Shown: piece after piece, positions 47,235 through 55,345 of the stretch
Position numbering within the stretch: position 1 is the stretch's first letter
Layout: every line of letters begins with the position of its first letter
NCBI GenBank assembly: GCA_015059925.1
Contig: SUZL01000009.1
Span: forward strand, 30,492-94,491
DNA length: 64,000 nt
Origin: Rikenellaceae bacterium
GTDB lineage: Bacteria > Bacteroidota > Bacteroidia > Bacteroidales > Rikenellaceae
Reading direction: 5' to 3'
Notes under the pieces: model-generated
Seen by the model: only the letters and a program-made list of their open reading frames with translations
Database searches by the model: none
Told to the model about the DNA's origin: nothing
Translations under genes and position numbers: made by a program

Positions 47235-48044
47235 TTACTTGCCGCTGCGATAGACGCCATAGACGTGTATCTCCTTGGTGGCGGCCTGCAGTCGGTTCAG
47301 GTTCTGTATGTAGTCGTCAAGACTCGCGAATTCCAGATCGATGTGGAACAGATAGTGCCACGGCTCGCTCGGAATGGGGTACGACTGCAACTTCGAGAGG
47401 TTGATACCCTGCAGACAGCTCAATGCCCTGAGCAGCGATCCCTCCTTGTGGTCGGTCTTGAAGTAGAGCGAGGCTTTGTTCACATCGCTCTGTATGTTGT
47501 GGTCGTAGCGCTTGAGCACCATAAAACGGGTGTAGTTGCTCTTTATGGTGTTGATCTCGGGCGCGATGATCTTCAGTCCGAACATCTCGGCCGCAAGCTC
47601 ACTCGCGATGGCCGCCGTGTGGCGCAGCCCTTTCTCGGCGATGTGCTTGGCGCTCAAGGCCGTATCCTCGCTCTCGATGAGCTTCCAATCGTGGCAGTCC
47701 AAATAGTCGATACATTGCAACAGCGCCATCGAGTGCGACTCCACCTCCTTAATATCCTCCATCTCCACGTCGGGCAGCACCATCAGATTCTGCTTGATGG
47801 GCAGATACACCTCGCCGGCAACCTGTAGATTCTCATCCTGAAGAATGCTGTAGTTGGGGATGATCGACCCCGCGATGGAGTTTTCGATTGCCATCAGTCC
47901 CATATCGGCCTTGCCGCTCTTGACGCTCGTCGCTACGGCGCGGAAGGTGTCGCAGGGGACTATCTCAATATCGCGACCAAAGTAGTCGATGGCGGCGATG
48001 TGGTGGAAACAACCTTCGTATCCTTGTATTGCAATCTTCTGCAT
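47235..48044 (-). CDS. pheA: Prephenate dehydratase
   Basis: A 269-residue monofunctional enzyme that makes phenylpyruvate from prephenate. The catalytic-domain signs are IQGYEGCFHHIAAIDYF, MGLMAIENSIAGSI and SNYTRFMVL with the TRF motif. A C-terminal ACT domain (about 190-260) has GSLLRALSCLQGINLSKL, but the ESRP motif that binds Phe in many homologues is QSYP. The gene is preceded by an attenuator with a Phe/Tyr-rich leader peptide. Confidence 0.95.
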   Translation of the reverse strand: MQKIAIQGYEGCFHHIAAIDYFGRDIEIVPCDTFRAVATSVKSGKADMGLMAIENSIAGSIIPNYSILQDENLQVAGEVYLPIKQNLMVLPDVEMEDIKEVESHSMALLQCIDYLDCHDWKLIESEDTALSAKHIAEKGLRHTAAIASELAAEMFGLKIIAPEINTIKSNYTRFMVLKRYDHNIQSDVNKASLYFKTDHKEGSLLRALSCLQGINLSKLQSYPIPSEPWHYLFHIDLEFASLDDYIQNLNRLQAATKEIHVYGVYRSGK

Positions 48045-48058
48045 ATTATCAACCTAAC

Positions 48059-48091
48059 AAAAAATCCTGACCACGCATTGCACGGTCAGGA
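48059..48091 (-). terminator. Attenuator terminator hairpin before pheA
   Basis: On the minus strand TCCTGACC (48091-48084) pairs perfectly with GGTCAGGA (48072-48065), followed by six T (48064-48059), only 14 bases before the pheA ATG. The 5' arm can instead pair with GGTCAGGA at 48142-48135. Confidence 0.9.
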
Positions 48092-48121
48092 CTATTACTT
48101 AATAATGAATCAGCTCCATTT

Positions 48122-48190
48122 TTAGCATACGACATCCTGACCGTTCGCACGGTAATAGTAAAATCGCTTAAAATAAAAATGGTTCATCAT
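48122..48190 (-). CDS. Phe/Tyr leader peptide of the pheA operon attenuator
   Basis: A 22-codon frame begins ATGATG at 48190 and ends TAA at 48122. It reads MMNHFYFKRFYYYRANG and then five more residues. Residues 5-13 hold three Phe and four Tyr. A purine-rich ribosome binding site (AAAAGAGAAAGAG) precedes it. It lies between a consensus promoter and the pheA terminator hairpin, and codons 17-19 form the antiterminator arm, so ribosome stalling at Phe or Tyr codons would leave that arm free and allow read-through. This is the logic of the pheA/trp leader systems. Confidence 0.9.
   Translation of the reverse strand: MMNHFYFKRFYYYRANGQDVVC
48135..48153 (-). promoter_or_regulatory. Antiterminator/pause segment of the attenuator
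   Basis: On the minus strand ACCGT-GCGA-ACGGT forms a small hairpin, and its right arm runs into GGTCAGGA (48142-48135), the perfect complement of the terminator 5' arm. It lies within the last codons of the leader peptide. Confidence 0.8.
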
Positions 48191-48233
48191 AATACTCTTT
48201 CTCTTTTGGGGTAAAAACCTACCTTATCGACCA

Positions 48234-48264
48234 CAAATATATTGTAATTCGATGATAATTCAAA
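48234..48264 (-). promoter_or_regulatory. Promoter of the aromatic operon
   Basis: On the minus strand TTTG (48264-48261), 19 bases, TATATTTG (48241-48234). Transcription would begin about 40 bases before the leader peptide. Confidence 0.85.
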
Positions 48265-48281
48265 ATAATTAATAGGAAAAA

Positions 48282-48929
48282 TTACTCAACGTACTTAATA
48301 ACTTCCCTATTGCGGGGCTTTGCCACGGGCTCCTCGTCGGGGTAGCCGATGCCGATGCAGATCAGCGGCTCGTAACCCTCGCTGAAACCCAACGACTCGA
48401 GGAACGAGGCACCGGCGGGCGTAAGGAGGAACGTGCGCACGGGGCTTGCCATACATACCGTACCCAATCCCAACGACTTGGCTGCCAACATCATATTGCC
48501 TGCCATCAAACCGCAATCAACGGGCGTGTATGCGCCGGGCTTGTGGCCGATGAAGATAACGGCGGGTGCGTTGCGGAAGAGATTCTTGAACGTCGGATCG
48601 TTGAACTGTGCCTCCTGCGGAGTGCCCTTCGCAGCCTCCTTGGCGGCTGCCGTGGCGCTGTTGATCCACTCCTCTGATGTTACCACACGCACCTCCCACT
48701 GCTGGGCATTGATGGCGTTGGGGGCCCATATACCACACTCAACCACTTGGTCGAGCAGCTCTTTGGGTACTGCCTGATTCTTGTATGCGCGAATACTGCG
48801 GCGCGTCATTATGGTCTCGATAACCTCATTCTTATCATTCTCGGCACTCTGCTCCGGTGCGCTCTGTGGCGCGCTGCAACCTACGATTGCCATCAGGCCG
48901 ATGGCCATTGCGAAAATACTCTTCTTCAT
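48282..48929 (-). CDS. Nitroreductase-family lipoprotein
   Basis: A 215-residue nitroreductase-fold flavoprotein (TIMTRRSIRAYKNQAVP, WAPNAINAQQWEVRVV, GLMAGNMMLAAKSLGLGTVC, CIGIGYPDEEPVAKPR). Unusually it starts with a lipoprotein signal (AIVGC, Cys18), so it should sit outside the cytoplasm. FMN or FAD would have to be attached or supplied there. The LuxR-type regulator gene lies 20 bases upstream on the same strand, so it may control or be co-transcribed with this gene. Confidence 0.88.
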   Translation of the reverse strand: MKKSIFAMAIGLMAIVGCSAPQSAPEQSAENDKNEVIETIMTRRSIRAYKNQAVPKELLDQVVECGIWAPNAINAQQWEVRVVTSEEWINSATAAAKEAAKGTPQEAQFNDPTFKNLFRNAPAVIFIGHKPGAYTPVDCGLMAGNMMLAAKSLGLGTVCMASPVRTFLLTPAGASFLESLGFSEGYEPLICIGIGYPDEEPVAKPRNREVIKYVE

Positions 48930-48949
48930 ACCATTGGAATTTTTAGTGT

Positions 48950-49558
48950 TTATAACTCTCTGGGATCTACTATTCCATTCATCACCGCGTAGATCGTCTG
49001 GCGACCGACGGACTTCGAGCCGATCTTCTCGCTCAGGTTACGACGGTGGAAGATGACCGTCGGCGTTGAGATGTTGAGCATATCGGCAATCTCCTTGTTG
49101 ATGTAACCCTTCACGATCAGCTTCAGCACATCCTTCTCGCGCTCCGACAGCACATCCGCCTCCTCCGTCTTTGCCGGCATCTGCACGCCGTGAGCGGTGT
49201 GGGCGTTGCTGTGAATCATCAAAAAGTGCTTCAGCAGCTCGCGCTCGGGCTGACGAATATCAATTACGCGACAACCCTCGGGCAACCCCTGCTCATTGCC
49301 CTCGCCGAGTATGATGCAGCGGCGCAACTGTGGCGCGAAGAAGGGCATATTCTGCCTTACCACCTCGGCTGCCACGAAGTAGTGGATGATCATCATCGGC
49401 TCATCCTGCTCCATCTGCTCCATCGAGTTGTAGGTTGCAATATCCACATCGTGGGACATCCCCATAAAGGGGGCTATATCCTGCAGGATGGTGCGCATCG
49501 CAAGACAACACAACGAGTTTGGATGAATGACTGCTATTTGAGGCTTCGGGTTGTTCAT
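48950..49558 (-). CDS. LuxR-type regulator with a pseudo-receiver domain
   Basis: A 202-residue protein. The C-terminal HTH of the LuxR/NarL type is clear (LSEREKDVLKLIVKGYINKE, IADMLNISTPTVIFHRRNLS, EKIGSKS). The N-terminal 120 residues look like a receiver domain (IAVIHPNSLCCLAMRTILQD) but lack the phospho-acceptor Asp; the matching strand reads MMIIHYFVAAE. It therefore probably senses something other than phosphorylation. The start at 49558 is chosen because the -7 box ends at 49563, which would make the mRNA leaderless or nearly so. Confidence 0.82.
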   Translation of the reverse strand: MNNPKPQIAVIHPNSLCCLAMRTILQDIAPFMGMSHDVDIATYNSMEQMEQDEPMMIIHYFVAAEVVRQNMPFFAPQLRRCIILGEGNEQGLPEGCRVIDIRQPERELLKHFLMIHSNAHTAHGVQMPAKTEEADVLSEREKDVLKLIVKGYINKEIADMLNISTPTVIFHRRNLSEKIGSKSVGRQTIYAVMNGIVDPREL

Positions 49559-49562
49559 ATTG

Positions 49563-49592
49563 CAAAGATATGAATTTTGCAAAAAAAACAAA
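49563..49592 (-). promoter_or_regulatory. Promoter giving a near-leaderless regulator mRNA
   Basis: On the minus strand TTTG, 18 bases, TATCTTTG (49570-49563). The ATG at 49558 is only 4 bases beyond the -7 box. Confidence 0.6.
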
Positions 49593-49627
49593 ACTATCAT
49601 TTATGATAGTTGCTCCCCCGCGCAAAT

Positions 49628-49657
49628 AAAAAAGCCTGTCTGCGAAAACAGACAGGC
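49628..49657 (-). terminator. Terminator of pfkA
   Basis: GCCTGTCTG (49634-49642) pairs with CAGACAGGC (49649-49657); the A run on the left is the T run of the minus strand. Confidence 0.9.
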
Positions 49658-49738
49658 CAATAATATCATAAATTGTATAACAAGAGTGATTTCAATATAA
49701 ATCTAACTCCGAAATCACCTTGTCAGACGATTCCTCTA

Positions 49739-50716
49739 TTAGATAGACAAAATCTTTACAATATCAATATCCTTCAAATCCATCTGCTGCTGATGGGCGA
49801 TCGCCTTCTTGAATGGCACATACACCAACTCGCCATTCTTGATGCCGATCATCACATTGCGCTGTCCCTCCGACAGAGCCTCGATCGCCATAGCACCCAT
49901 CTTCGAGGCGAGGATGCGATCCTTTGCCGTGGGCGAGCCACCACGCTGCAGGTGTCCGAGGATCGTTACACGCGCGTCAAACTCGGGGAACTCCTTTTTG
50001 ATACGCTCGGCCATACCCAGCGCACCGCCCGTAGCTTTGTTCTCTGCCACCAGTACGATAGCCGAGTTCTTGCTCTTGCGGAAGCCGTTGTGGATCAGGT
50101 CAGCCAGCTGATCGACCTCGGTCTCGCGCTCGGGGATGATCGCCGCCTCGGCACCCGATGCGAGCGCACCGTTGAGAGCCAGATAACCAGCCGTATTTCC
50201 CATCACCTCCACGAAGAAGAGTCGCTCGTGGCTCGAGGCCGTATCGCGCAACTTATCCACCGCATCGACAATGGTGTTAAGTGCCGTATCGTAGCCGATG
50301 GTCTCGTCGGTTCCGTCCAAGTCGTTGTCGATCGTACCGGGCAGTCCGACGATGGGCACATCAAACTCGTTGGCAAAGACCTGCGCACCCGAGAGCGAAC
50401 CATCACCGCCAATGACAACCAGCGCGTCGATGCCCTGAGCCTTCATATTCTCATAGGCCTGCTGACGACCTTCGGGGGTACGGAACTCCTTGCTTCGTGC
50501 GGTCTTCAGGATTGTGCCTCCCTTCTGGATGATGTTACTCACGCTCTGCGACTTGAACTCCACGATCTCGTTTGTTACCAGACCGTGATAGCCACGCATA
50601 ATTCCCTTAACCTTATATCCATTGTAGATTGCCGTACGCGTCACGGCGCGGATGGCTGCGTTCATACCCGGTGCGTCGCCGCCCGAGGTAAGAATACCGA
50701 TACACTTAATTGCCAT
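49739..50716 (-). CDS. pfkA: ATP-dependent 6-phosphofructokinase
   Basis: A 325-residue group A phosphofructokinase. Motifs are [25 protein letters not shown] (103-111), the catalytic [12 protein letters not shown] (Asp130) and [18 protein letters not shown]. The Gly in GGDGS favours ATP over pyrophosphate. It commits fructose 6-phosphate to glycolysis. Confidence 0.97.
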   Translation of the reverse strand: MAIKCIGILTSGGDAPGMNAAIRAVTRTAIYNGYKVKGIMRGYHGLVTNEIVEFKSQSVSNIIQKGGTILKTARSKEFRTPEGRQQAYENMKAQGIDALVVIGGDGSLSGAQVFANEFDVPIVGLPGTIDNDLDGTDETIGYDTALNTIVDAVDKLRDTASSHERLFFVEVMGNTAGYLALNGALASGAEAAIIPERETEVDQLADLIHNGFRKSKNSAIVLVAENKATGGALGMAERIKKEFPEFDARVTILGHLQRGGSPTAKDRILASKMGAMAIEALSEGQRNVMIGIKNGELVYVPFKKAIAHQQQMDLKDIDIVKILSI

Positions 50717-50821
50717 AATTTTATAGTGTTAAAATACTTCTCTCCACACAAAAATAATTATTTTTTCGCATAAACAATCATTTATTGCAATAATTTGCAT
50801 CTTTCGGCTCTCTTTGTGCAT

Positions 50822-50856
50822 AAAAAAAGAGGTTGCCAACTCTCTGTTAGCAACCT
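50822..50856 (-). terminator. Terminator of the Gfo/Idh/MocA gene
   Basis: AGGTTGC (50830-50836) pairs with GCAACCT (50850-50856); the left A run gives T residues on the minus strand. Confidence 0.85.
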
Positions 50857-50880
50857 GCTTTACTATAATTCGGGTAGAAA

Positions 50881-52335
50881 TTACATCTTGTAGAACTCCT
50901 CCCAACCCTTGCGCGGCGGCGTGTTGGTCAGCATTGCGTCAGCAAAGCGGTTGTTGACGATGCGCTTGGTCTCGCGGTCGAAGATGATCTTCTCGTTCAG
51001 GCGCTGAGCCATTACGCCGAGGCAGAATACCTGACACAGCGGGCCGAATACCTCGAACGGTGAGTGAGCCTTTTCCTCGCCCATAACAGCCAAGAGGAAG
51101 TTCTCGTAGTGGTTCGACGTGGGCTCGGGAACTTCGGGCAGACGACTTGCCATCTCGCGTGCCTTAGCCTCGGGGATGATGCTGGTCGTAGCACCGTGTG
51201 AGCCGCGCTTGAAGATAAGATCGTCCGAAGAGTACATAATCGTACCGGGGTTCAATTTAACAGACGAAGCCGCTGCAGCCTGACCGCCGATCGTGGGCAC
51301 GTCAGCACCCATCTTCGACTCGCCGTAACCCTCGGGCACGGGGGGATAGTTGCCGATACCGTCCCACCAAGTGATATCCATCGCGGGCATATCGCCACGA
51401 CGCGGGAACTTGAAGTTGATGGTCGATGACATCGGGAAGAAGTATGTGTTCCAACCCTCGAACTTAACGGGCGTAATCTCGTAGGGCAGACCCAAGTGCA
51501 GGAACTCGTGAATGGTGTCGATCAGGTGAGCACCCCAGTCGCCCAGCGCGCCCATACCGAAGTCGTACCACGAACGCCAGTTACCGGGGTGATACTTCGA
51601 GTTGAACTCGTGGAACTGCTGCGTGGTGTGCCACAAATCCCAATCCATACCGTCGGGAATAGCCTCCGCCTGCGGGAAGCGGTCGATGTTCACGTCGTAG
51701 CCGTGCCAGCGACGCGAGTTATTCATATGTGCATCAACGTGCGTGATGTTCTTGATGATACCTGCCTCGGTCCACGCCTTGAACTGGTAGTAGTTGGCGT
51801 CCGAGTGGCCCTGATTACCGCCCTGCGTTACAAGGTGGGGGTTGCGCTTGGCAGCCTCGATCATAAGTTCGCACTCGTAGAACGTGCGGCCCATCGGCTT
51901 CTCAACATAGACGTGCTTGCCCTGATTCAGCGCCAGCATCACGCAGGGGAAGTGCGAGAAGTCGGGAGTCTCAACCACTACGGCCTCGAACTGAGAGCCC
52001 ATCTCGTCGAACATCTTGCGGAAGTCGGTATATACCTTTGCCTTGGGATGAGCTGCGATAGACTCCTGCGAGCCCTTCGACTTGGGATCAACGTCGCACA
52101 TCGCAACGATGTTTGCCATACCCGTCTTCTCAAACTCGCGCATCACCTCGCGGCCGCGGTTAGCCATACCGACCCACGCGATGTTTACCTTGCCCAGCTT
52201 GGCAAAACGTGCCTTCTTATCTTGTGCCTTTTGTTGTGCTGCGGGAGCTGCCGAAGCCAGTCCGCCCATCATTACGCCTGCTGCAGCCAATCCCGACTTT
52301 TTCAGGAAGTCGCTGCGTGAAATTTTGTCGCTCAT
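50881..52335 (-). CDS. Exported Gfo/Idh/MocA-family oxidoreductase
   Basis: A 484-residue protein with a Tat-like signal (ISRSDFLKKSGLAAAG), in which the second Arg of the twin pair is Ser. The nucleotide fold is VNIAWVGMANRGREV; VYVEKPMGRTFYE carries the family EKP motif and GALGDWGAHLIDTIHEFL the conserved substrate region. These enzymes use tightly bound NAD(P) on sugars or derivatives; some exported relatives are glycosidases (GH109), but the sequence does not show which applies. Confidence 0.88.
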   Translation of the reverse strand: MSDKISRSDFLKKSGLAAAGVMMGGLASAAPAAQQKAQDKKARFAKLGKVNIAWVGMANRGREVMREFEKTGMANIVAMCDVDPKSKGSQESIAAHPKAKVYTDFRKMFDEMGSQFEAVVVETPDFSHFPCVMLALNQGKHVYVEKPMGRTFYECELMIEAAKRNPHLVTQGGNQGHSDANYYQFKAWTEAGIIKNITHVDAHMNNSRRWHGYDVNIDRFPQAEAIPDGMDWDLWHTTQQFHEFNSKYHPGNWRSWYDFGMGALGDWGAHLIDTIHEFLHLGLPYEITPVKFEGWNTYFFPMSSTINFKFPRRGDMPAMDITWWDGIGNYPPVPEGYGESKMGADVPTIGGQAAAASSVKLNPGTIMYSSDDLIFKRGSHGATTSIIPEAKAREMASRLPEVPEPTSNHYENFLLAVMGEEKAHSPFEVFGPLCQVFCLGVMAQRLNEKIIFDRETKRIVNNRFADAMLTNTPPRKGWEEFYKM

Positions 52336-52537
52336 AATATCTTAGGTTTTAGTAGTTTTCTGTGGGGTGCATATAGTTGGAGATAAAGGTAGTAATAATT
52401 TTCCAATAAAACCTAATTTTGTCTCCGTTTTTTCCTGCTGTCGGGTGAGTCTCAAAAAAATCTGCTCTTCGAGTGTAACTTTTTCGTCATTTCAGCGACT
52501 AATATAGTGTGGTGAAGTAAAAAAAATGGTGAGAAAA

Positions 52538-52568
52538 TTTGCATATAACAAAATTATACCTACCTTTG
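52538..52568 (+). promoter_or_regulatory. Distal promoter P1 upstream of the TonB-receptor-type gene
   Basis: TTTG (52538-52541), 19 bases, TACCTTTG (52561-52568), a consensus match about 300 bases before the gene. Confidence 0.7.
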
Positions 52569-52735
52569 TTATCGAAAAACGATAAAAATAAATTGAGAAA
52601 CATATAATTTTTTACGCAATACGATCGCCGAGAGCCTCCGCCACGCGCCTAATTATTATATTAAAGGTAAGCAGGCATTTTGTGGCAAAAGAAATATTGG
52701 CATAAAAATAAAGTGCGAAAAAATCAGTATTTTGT

Positions 52736-52766
52736 TTTGCAAAGTAGTTAAAAGTTGCTATATTTG
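52736..52766 (+). promoter_or_regulatory. Proximal promoter P2 of the TonB-receptor-type gene
   Basis: TTTG (52736-52739), 19 bases, TATATTTG (52759-52766), about 100 bases before the start at 52869. Confidence 0.8.
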
Positions 52767-52868
52767 CACCAGAAACGATGACAGTGGGGCAGCGCCGACC
52801 GCCTGCCCGTACTCGAAGCGACAGAAAACACTCAACTAAAAAATAACTTAACTATTACACATTCAACT

Positions 52869-55274
52869 ATGAAACAACTATCTCTTTTCGCTCTTCTCGC
52901 AACTCTGCTCTTTGCCGCTCCCGTAGCCGAGGCGGCAGAGCGAGGTGCGATGGAAAACCTCACAACCTCGAAACAACAACCTCAGATGCTTCGCGGAAGC
53001 GTCGTCGATGAAGATGGCAACTACATCAGCTACGTTACCGTCGTTGCGATGCGCGATGGCCGTCAGGTTTCGGGCGCTTCGTCCAACACTCAGGGTGTCT
53101 TCTCCTTCGCGCTTGCCGAGGGCACCTATACGGTCGTCATCGAGTGCGTCGGCTACGAGCCCTTCGAGCAGCAGGTTACTATGCCCGAGGGTGCCGATAT
53201 GGGTGTCATAACGCTCAAGGAGTCCTCGACCTCGATCGACGAGGTTGTCGTCAAGGCCGAGATGATCCGCCGCGAGGCCGACCGCTTCGTTGTCGATGTT
53301 GCCAACTCCGATGCCGCCATCGGCAAGGATGGCGAGCAGCTGTTGCGCCAGTCGCCCGGTGTGTGGGTTAAGGAGGACGACATCTCGATCAATGGCGCTG
53401 CCGGCACCAAGATCTATATCAATAACCGCGAGATCAAACTCTCGGGCGAGCAGCTGGTGCGTTACGTTCGCAGCCTGCGTGCCGAGGATATCGCCAAGAT
53501 TGAGGTCGTGCCGCAGACGGGTGCCGATCAGGATGCCGACTCGCGCGGAGGTATCATCTTCATCACCCTGCGCCGCCGCTTGGACAACGGTGTTATGGGC
53601 TCGGTGTCGATGCAGACGAATCAGGGTAAGTATATGGAGTCATATATGCCTTCGGCCTCGATAAATGCACACGTCGGCAAGTTCGATATATCGGCTTCGG
53701 GCTGGTATGGAAACTATGCTGTAGATGCTATTTCTCACGAAAAGACCTCATATCACAAGACCAATGCCCTGATGGAGGCTGATTCGGAGATAGGTCTTGG
53801 TGTGAATGATGGTGCTGCCAACATCTCGGCTGTTGCGGAGCTTAACCCTCGCCATAGCATAGGTCTTGCGTTGGAGTTTCAGTCCACCAGGCAGGAGGGT
53901 CCGACCGATTCACGCACATCTTACAGAATGGGCGACTATGAGCAATCGAATGTAAGTCATTACGAGATGGTAGATAAGAGCACCCGCTATGCTGCCGCGT
54001 TGAACTACATCATAAAGACCGACACACTCGGCTCAACGCTCAAATTCATTGCCGACTACAACCAGAGCACTCCCACAACGCTTAACGATAATCGCACCTC
54101 AATTACGCAGGGCGGTCAGACGGTGGATTCACTCTATGTCAATCGCAGTAACTCGAAGTTCCGCATCGCTACGGCGCAACTCGCCCGCGAGCGTCATCTC
54201 TCGCCCCATTGGAAATTGAGTTACGGTGCGAAATATACCTACAACGAGATTAACAGTGCCACAACGTACCGCTACCTGCTGGAGCAGGCGTGGGTGCCCT
54301 CGGTGGTGGATGATTACGACATCTCCTACACCGAGAATATCGGCGCTGCCTACGCCATCGCCTCGATGAACTACGGCCGACTGAGCGCCGTTGTGGGCCT
54401 CAGAGGCGAATATACCTACGCCCGAGGCAAGGCTGCCGAGGTCGAGCAGAACTACTTCTCGCTCTTCCCCAATGCCAATCTCTCCTACGCGCTGGATAAG
54501 GCGGGCAAGCACTCGCTCGTGGCACAGTATTCGCGCTCGATTGCACGCCCCTCGTTCTGGAATCTTACCCCGCGCCGATTGCAGATTTCGGACTATACGA
54601 TTCAGACGGGCAACCCCGCGCTCGATCCGCAGTTTGTCGATCAGTTGACACTGACGGCTGTGGTGGGCTATAAGTATAGCCTGACGCTGGGTGTGCAGTT
54701 TATGCACGACATCATCCAGCAGAAGATTGTGGCCGACAAGGATAACCCCAATTTGATGAACCTGACGGTGGAGAACCTCCCGATGGTGAATCAATACTTC
54801 GCCACGCTGAACCTCCCCTTCACCGTTACCAAATGGTGGGATTGGAATACCTCGCTGACGGGCCTTTTGGTCGAGCAGCGCATCGATGCCGACAGCCCCA
54901 TTGAGAGAAACCCCGTTGCGCAGTTCCAATCGACGATGACCTTCAAGCTGCCCAAGAAGTTCTATGTGGATGTTTTTTATAATGGTATGACAGGTATGAA
55001 GGTCTCGAACATCGAGCTTAAGGCCAACCAGAATATGAGCATCACGCTGAAGAAGCAGATCAAGGATTCGTGGACTCTGCAGTGCGGTTTACAGAATGTC
55101 CTCCGCTCGAGGCAGCATATTCTCACCGAAGGCGATGGCTTCCGCCGCGAGATGGAGACCTTCGGTCAGGGACAGGAATTCAACGTGCGCTTCGCCGTAA
55201 CGTGGAATTTCCAGAGTGGCAAGCAGTTCCGCTCGAAGAGCGTCGAGCGCGGTGCCGACACATCACGAATGTAA
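52869..55274 (+). CDS. TonB-dependent receptor-type outer-membrane protein
   Basis: An 801-residue protein with a signal peptide (about 1-22), a carboxypeptidase-regulatory-like beta-sandwich (about 42-115, RGSVVDEDGNYISYVTVV), a plug domain (EQLLRQSPGVWVKEDDIS, KIEVVPQTGADQDADSRGGI) and a large barrel of the OMP_b-brl_3 type (about 210-790). The substrate is unknown. No SusD partner follows. The C-terminus ends in a charged tail instead of a terminal aromatic residue. Confidence 0.88.
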   Translation: MKQLSLFALLATLLFAAPVAEAAERGAMENLTTSKQQPQMLRGSVVDEDGNYISYVTVVAMRDGRQVSGASSNTQGVFSFALAEGTYTVVIECVGYEPFEQQVTMPEGADMGVITLKESSTSIDEVVVKAEMIRREADRFVVDVANSDAAIGKDGEQLLRQSPGVWVKEDDISINGAAGTKIYINNREIKLSGEQLVRYVRSLRAEDIAKIEVVPQTGADQDADSRGGIIFITLRRRLDNGVMGSVSMQTNQGKYMESYMPSASINAHVGKFDISASGWYGNYAVDAISHEKTSYHKTNALMEADSEIGLGVNDGAANISAVAELNPRHSIGLALEFQSTRQEGPTDSRTSYRMGDYEQSNVSHYEMVDKSTRYAAALNYIIKTDTLGSTLKFIADYNQSTPTTLNDNRTSITQGGQTVDSLYVNRSNSKFRIATAQLARERHLSPHWKLSYGAKYTYNEINSATTYRYLLEQAWVPSVVDDYDISYTENIGAAYAIASMNYGRLSAVVGLRGEYTYARGKAAEVEQNYFSLFPNANLSYALDKAGKHSLVAQYSRSIARPSFWNLTPRRLQISDYTIQTGNPALDPQFVDQLTLTAVVGYKYSLTLGVQFMHDIIQQKIVADKDNPNLMNLTVENLPMVNQYFATLNLPFTVTKWWDWNTSLTGLLVEQRIDADSPIERNPVAQFQSTMTFKLPKKFYVDVFYNGMTGMKVSNIELKANQNMSITLKKQIKDSWTLQCGLQNVLRSRQHILTEGDGFRREMETFGQGQEFNVRFAVTWNFQSGKQFRSKSVERGADTSRM

Positions 55275-55306
55275 ACTCAACTATTACCATAAGCACTTAA
55301 ATGTTG

Positions 55307-55345
55307 AGAGGGCGGACAACCATCGTGGTCGTCCGCCCTCTTTCT
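55307..55345 (+). terminator. Terminator after the receptor-type gene
   Basis: An 11-base perfect stem, AGAGGGCGGAC (55307-55317) with GTCCGCCCTCT (55331-55341), followed by TTCTT. It overlaps the end of the convergent gene. Confidence 0.8.

Larger units (their letters stand above)
52336..52868. other. 533-bp AT-rich spacer with two tandem plus-strand promoters
   Basis: No credible gene is seen. Promoter P1 is TTTG (52538) - N19 - TACCTTTG (52561-52568); P2 is TTTG (52736) - N19 - TATATTTG (52759-52766). Just after P1 is a hairpin TTATCG-AAAAA-CGATAA (52569-52585). P1 lies about 290 bases before the receptor gene, P2 about 100. Confidence 0.6.
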
